Notes under the pieces: model-generated | Seen by the model: the letters and a program-made list of their open reading frames with translations, nothing else | What the model was told of the DNA's origin: nothing | Database searches by the model: none | Shown: positions 6,603 to 9,530 of the stretch, piece by piece | How the letters are laid out: each line of letters opens with the position of its first letter | Numbering within the stretch: the stretch's first letter is position 1 | NCBI GenBank assembly: GCA_008974855.1 | Contig: BFAR01000014.1 | Coordinates: 1-9,530, forward strand | Length of the DNA stretch: 9,530 bases | Direction: 5' to 3' | DNA from: an archaeon MnTg01 | GTDB lineage: Archaea; Thermoproteota; Nitrososphaeria; Nitrososphaerales; Nitrosopumilaceae | Position numbers and translations under genes: made by a program

Positions 6603-8021
6603 GTGGAAAATAATCTAGAGGATATTGCGGAAAAAGCTGTTGAATATGCATTAACTTTAGGATGTCAATACTGTGATGTTAGAGCAGAAAATAGTAAAAA
6701 GCAAGGTTTTCTTATAGAAAATAGTGAAGTAGAATATTCATCTACAAAAAATGAGCAAGGTTTAGGAATTAGAGTTTTAAATGAAGGAACATGGGGGTTT
6801 TTTTCGATCTCCAATCCACTATCATTAGATGATGTAAAACAAGGAATTAAGGATGCTGTAAAAACTGCACAAAACTATTCTTCCAATAAGAAACACAAAT
6901 CAAAAATTGGAAATAATAATCCAGTAAATCAGAAAATTGATTTTCCTGTAAAGATTATTCCAACAATGGATAAGCTAATTGAAATTGGATATGATTGTGA
7001 TAAAATAATTCTACAGGATAAACGAATTATAAAATCTCACGTCAGTATGGGATACAATATAGTATCAAAATTTTTTACAAATAGTGAAGGTTCTAAGATT
7101 TCTCAAAATTTTACAGATGTTATAGCTAATCTTGCTGCCACTGCATATGAGAATGGCATAACACAAACAGTAAACATTGTTGAAGGGGGACGAGGAGGAA
7201 TTGAAAAATTATCTTCTGAAAGAGAAATAACTGAAACTTCGAAATTTATTTCCAATAAAGCTTCACAACTAATTGATGCAAAACCTGCCAATAATGAAAA
7301 GGCTACAGTAATAATGAATCCAGACTTTGTTGCATTGTTAACCCATGAAATTCTGGGTCATCCTTCTGAAGCAGATAGAGTTTTAGGAAAAGAGATGGCC
7401 TGGGCAGGAGGGGCATGGTGGTCAGGAAAATTAAATAAAAAAATTGGTTCAGATATTCTCAATGTGTTTGATGATCCTACAATGGAGGGAACTCTTGGAT
7501 GGTATCAATATGATGATGAGGGAAATAAAGCTAGTAGAACTAATCTTGTTGAAGATGGAATACTAACAAATCATATGCAAAGTAGAGAGACAGCAGAAAT
7601 TTTTCATACAAAACCAAATGCAAACATGAGGGCTACATCATACCGATATATGCCGTTAATTCGTATGGCTTGTACCTGTATTGATAAGGGAGATTGGAAG
7701 CCAGAAGAAATGATTTCAGATGTCAAACATGGATACTTGATTTCTAATATGAAAATTCCCTCAATAGATATGAAAAGATACAACTGGAGTATTTCGTGTC
7801 AATTTGCTCAAAAAATTGAAAATGGTCAAATTACTGATTTACTAAGAGATGTAATTGTTTTAGGAACGGCTCCTGATTTTTTCAGATCAATTGATGCGTG
7901 TGGTAATGATTTTACTGTAAGACCAATTACAAATTGTGGTAAAGGGGATCCAATGCAGTCAATGGTTATGGGAAATGGTGGTCCGTCAATTAGGGCTAGT
8001 GCTACAGTTAGGAGCGTCTGA
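6603..8021 (+). CDS. tldD: TldD/PmbA-family zinc metallopeptidase, TldD type
   Basis: This 472-residue protein is near the usual length for TldD. In bacteria TldD and TldE (PmbA) form a heterodimeric peptidase that cleaves unfolded or modified peptides, with the active site in TldD. The zinc motif is present: THEILGHPSEADR with ligands H248 and H252 and catalytic E249, and a C-terminal Cys ligand at C445 in NCGKGDP followed by MGNGGPSIR. The N-terminal half carries the family's beta-sheet domain (QGLGIRVLNEGTWGFFS). Keeping the full zinc site marks it as the catalytic TldD partner and not the inactive TldE type. No TldE gene is seen in the window. The start is GTG; the ATG two bases earlier is out of frame and soon meets a stop. 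The uracil-DNA glycosylase gene begins at the base after its stop, so the two are surely cotranscribed. Confidence 0.92.
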   Translation: MENNLEDIAEKAVEYALTLGCQYCDVRAENSKKQGFLIENSEVEYSSTKNEQGLGIRVLNEGTWGFFSISNPLSLDDVKQGIKDAVKTAQNYSSNKKHKSKIGNNNPVNQKIDFPVKIIPTMDKLIEIGYDCDKIILQDKRIIKSHVSMGYNIVSKFFTNSEGSKISQNFTDVIANLAATAYENGITQTVNIVEGGRGGIEKLSSEREITETSKFISNKASQLIDAKPANNEKATVIMNPDFVALLTHEILGHPSEADRVLGKEMAWAGGAWWSGKLNKKIGSDILNVFDDPTMEGTLGWYQYDDEGNKASRTNLVEDGILTNHMQSRETAEIFHTKPNANMRATSYRYMPLIRMACTCIDKGDWKPEEMISDVKHGYLISNMKIPSIDMKRYNWSISCQFAQKIENGQITDLLRDVIVLGTAPDFFRSIDACGNDFTVRPITNCGKGDPMQSMVMGNGGPSIRASATVRSV

Positions 8022-8576
8022 ATGTCGATTAGTTCCTTAGAGCAAGTAAGAAATCAAGTTGTGTCTTGTACAAAATGTGATCTTTGTAAGACTAGAAATA
8101 ATTCAGTGCCTGGCAAAGGTAATCACAACTCTGAAATAATTTTCATCGGAGAAGCTCCTGGCAGAAGTGAAGACAAGATAGGAGAACCATTTGTTGGAAC
8201 AGCTGGAAAAAAACTATCAGACGCACTAGAATATGCAGGAATATCTAGAGATTCTGTATACATTACGAATGTGGTAAAATGTAGACCTCCAAATAACAGA
8301 GTACCGTTACAAACCGAAAAAGAATCTTGTAGAAATTATCTCGAATCAGAGATTGCGTTAATCAAACCCAAAGTTATTTGCATTATGGGAAATACTGCCT
8401 ACCAATCAATTCTTGGTGGACAAAATATTACAAAAGAGCGAGGAAAGTTTGTAAAAAAAGATGGCAAGTTGTATTTTTTAACAGTGCATCCAGCAGCAAT
8501 AATTTATAATCAAAAATTAATGGATTCACTCAAAAATGATATGAAAAAATTAGTAAATGAAGTAAATAGTATGTGA
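8022..8576 (+). CDS. Family 4 uracil-DNA glycosylase (4Fe-4S)
   Basis: This enzyme removes uracil from DNA, the first step of base-excision repair of deaminated cytosine. Four cysteines expected to hold the iron-sulfur cluster are C16 and C19 (CTKC), C87 (VVKCRPP) and C103 (ESCRNYL). C22 is an additional cysteine near the first pair. The catalytic motif GEAPGRSED is at 43-51 and the second active-site motif VHPAA, with H156, is near the end. Length (184 aa) is normal for the family. ATG directly follows the TGA of the tldD-type gene with no gap, which indicates translational coupling. The next gene, six bases on, is another DNA glycosylase. An electron-carrier or family 5 role is less likely, because family 5 enzymes carry different active-site residues. 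Confidence 0.93.
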   Translation: MSISSLEQVRNQVVSCTKCDLCKTRNNSVPGKGNHNSEIIFIGEAPGRSEDKIGEPFVGTAGKKLSDALEYAGISRDSVYITNVVKCRPPNNRVPLQTEKESCRNYLESEIALIKPKVICIMGNTAYQSILGGQNITKERGKFVKKDGKLYFLTVHPAAIIYNQKLMDSLKNDMKKLVNEVNSM

Positions 8577-8582
8577 GAAACA

Positions 8583-9140
8583 ATGAAAGTACTTCCTAGA
8601 TCATTTTATGCAAGAAATACTGTTAAAGTGGCAAAGGATCTTCTAGGTAAAACTCTTGTGAGGAGAACCGGAGGTAAAATAATATCTGGTATTATCACAG
8701 AAACAGAAGCATACCGTCATGCAGATGATCCCGCTAGTCATGCATTTGGGGGATTAACAGATAGAAACAAAGTCATGTTCGGACATGTAGGAATAGCATA
8801 TGTCTATTTCACATATGGGATGCATTATTGTGTAAATGCAGTAGCCAGAAGCGACTCTTATGATGCAGGAGCCGTACTAATTCGTTCAATTTCTCCCAAT
8901 CTTGGAATTAATGAGATGATAAAAAATAGAAAAATTAGTTCAATTACAAATCTTACTAATGGTCCTGCAAAATTAACTCAAGCAATGCAGATTACAAAAA
9001 AACAATATGGCGAGAATTTAACCAAACAGTCTAGTTTGTACATTACTGAAGGAGTAAAGCCTACAAAGATTAAATCAAATCCAAGAATTGGAATAAAAAA
9101 TGGAATTGATAAGCTTTGGAATTTTAAAATACAAGTCTAA
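8583..9140 (+). CDS. 3-methyladenine DNA glycosylase (AAG/MPG family)
   Basis: This enzyme cuts alkylated and deaminated purines (3-methyladenine, hypoxanthine and similar) from DNA in base-excision repair. By alignment to human AAG, the active site is intact: catalytic E42 and Y44 in ETEAY, H53 in ASHAFGG, Y75 and intercalating Y78 in YVYFTYGM, and N85 in HYCVN. Length (185 aa) matches prokaryotic members. It starts at ATG six bases after the uracil-DNA glycosylase stop and forms a repair pair with it. Its TAA overlaps by three bases the TAG of the convergent membrane-protein gene within the sequence CTAA. Assignment is firm; substrate range within the family cannot be read from sequence. 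Confidence 0.94.
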   Translation: MKVLPRSFYARNTVKVAKDLLGKTLVRRTGGKIISGIITETEAYRHADDPASHAFGGLTDRNKVMFGHVGIAYVYFTYGMHYCVNAVARSDSYDAGAVLIRSISPNLGINEMIKNRKISSITNLTNGPAKLTQAMQITKKQYGENLTKQSSLYITEGVKPTKIKSNPRIGIKNGIDKLWNFKIQV

Positions 9141-9530
9141 TCTTTATCATTTTCATTATCATCTAAAGTCCAAGGGGCAAATCTCCCAAGAATTTTTGCC
9201 CAATCTAGACGAAGTAACAAAATAATCATGACTGTAAGGATTACTGCAAATACAATCATTCCAAGATAAATAGTACTTGTACTTTCGACGTTTTCAAGTA
9301 AAGGATCAAGGATAGATAATCCAACAAAGTGAGCTATTAGCACAATTGTGTAGCTTAGAACAAATTTTCCTGTAAGCGTGGCAATAAAAAATCTTTTTGG
9401 ATTGTATTTTGCTAAACCAAGTGGAATGTATATCAAATCATCAGGGATTGGAGTAGCAGCTGCTACAAATGCTGCAGCAGCACCATATTTTTTGACTAGT
9501 CTTTCAAAAGGCTTCATTCTTTTTCTTGTT
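9137..9530 (-). CDS. VTT/DedA-like (SNARE-associated) membrane protein, C-terminal part, runs off the right edge
   Basis: The visible protein matches the second half of a VTT (DedA/YqaA-type) membrane protein: a basic helix ERLVKKYG, a segment AAAAFVAAATPIPDDLIYIPLGLAKY with the PxPDD motif, KRFFIATLTGK, then two clear transmembrane helices (about 52-70 and 83-103 counted from the ATG at 9517) and an acidic C-terminal tail. The ATG at 9517 would give 126 aa. The frame stays open to the window edge (TRKR before that Met), and full VTT proteins usually have more membrane segments ahead of this point. I therefore think the Met at 9517 is internal and the gene starts outside the window. DedA-like proteins act in membrane lipid movement or membrane integrity; the specific role here is unknown. 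It converges on the alkyladenine glycosylase gene. Confidence 0.8.
   Translation of the reverse strand, partial: TRKRMKPFERLVKKYGAAAAFVAAATPIPDDLIYIPLGLAKYNPKRFFIATLTGKFVLSYTIVLIAHFVGLSILDPLLENVESTSTIYLGMIVFAVILTVMIILLLRLDWAKILGRFAPWTLDDNENDKD

Noticed and set aside
7103..7291. Minus-strand open frame inside the tldD-type gene
   Set aside because: It is antisense to a well-supported coding region and has no recognisable features.
1..9530. Mobile element, CRISPR array, tRNA or rRNA
   Set aside because: I saw no transposase or integrase, no regularly spaced repeats, no cloverleaf-like sequence and no rRNA-like conserved stretch. Base composition is even across the window.

Overview
The window is AT-rich and gene-dense, with short intergenic gaps and an archaeal look: TATA-like boxes sit about 25-30 bases before start codons, several starts are TTG or GTG, and the gene families are typical of archaea (a PIN-ATPase-KH protein, a family 4 iron-sulfur uracil-DNA glycosylase, an archaeal-type TldD). 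Composition and content fit a marine or soil ammonia-oxidising archaeon (Nitrososphaerota, Nitrosopumilus/Nitrosarchaeum-like). That assignment is an inference from overall appearance; no marker gene in the window proves it. I see no rRNA, tRNA, CRISPR array, insertion sequence or attachment site, and no stretch over 300 bases without a gene.

Left part (1-1755): a truncated gene for a membrane-anchored or exported protein and a small hypothetical protein lie on the minus strand. Diverging from them is a metalloregulator with all six manganese-site ligands of MntR, followed by a one-helix membrane protein of unknown function.

Centre (1773-6338): on the minus strand, in transcription order, come a stand-alone histidine phosphotransfer (HPt) protein, a CheY-like single-domain response regulator, and a 609-residue protein joining a PIN nuclease domain, a VirB11/PilT-like ATPase and a KH RNA-binding domain. 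Divergent from the HPt gene is a large membrane sensor histidine kinase. The 62-base gap between the two carries one AT-rich box placed to serve both directions. Kinase, receiver and HPt together could form a complete phosphorelay with no DNA-binding output domain.

Right part (6388-9140): a 60-residue acidic protein of unknown function is followed by a tight plus-strand run: a TldD-type zinc peptidase, a family 4 uracil-DNA glycosylase starting at the base after the tldD stop, and an AAG/MPG-type 3-methyladenine DNA glycosylase six bases further on. The last two form a base-excision-repair pair. At the right edge a convergent minus-strand gene for a VTT/DedA-like membrane protein overlaps the glycosylase stop by four bases and runs out of the window.

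Most of this is recognisable housekeeping or signalling content. The points most worth a second look are the HPt/CheY/kinase module with its shared promoter box and its closeness to the PIN-ATPase-KH gene, the small ORF before tldD, and the uncertain start of the MntR-like regulator.
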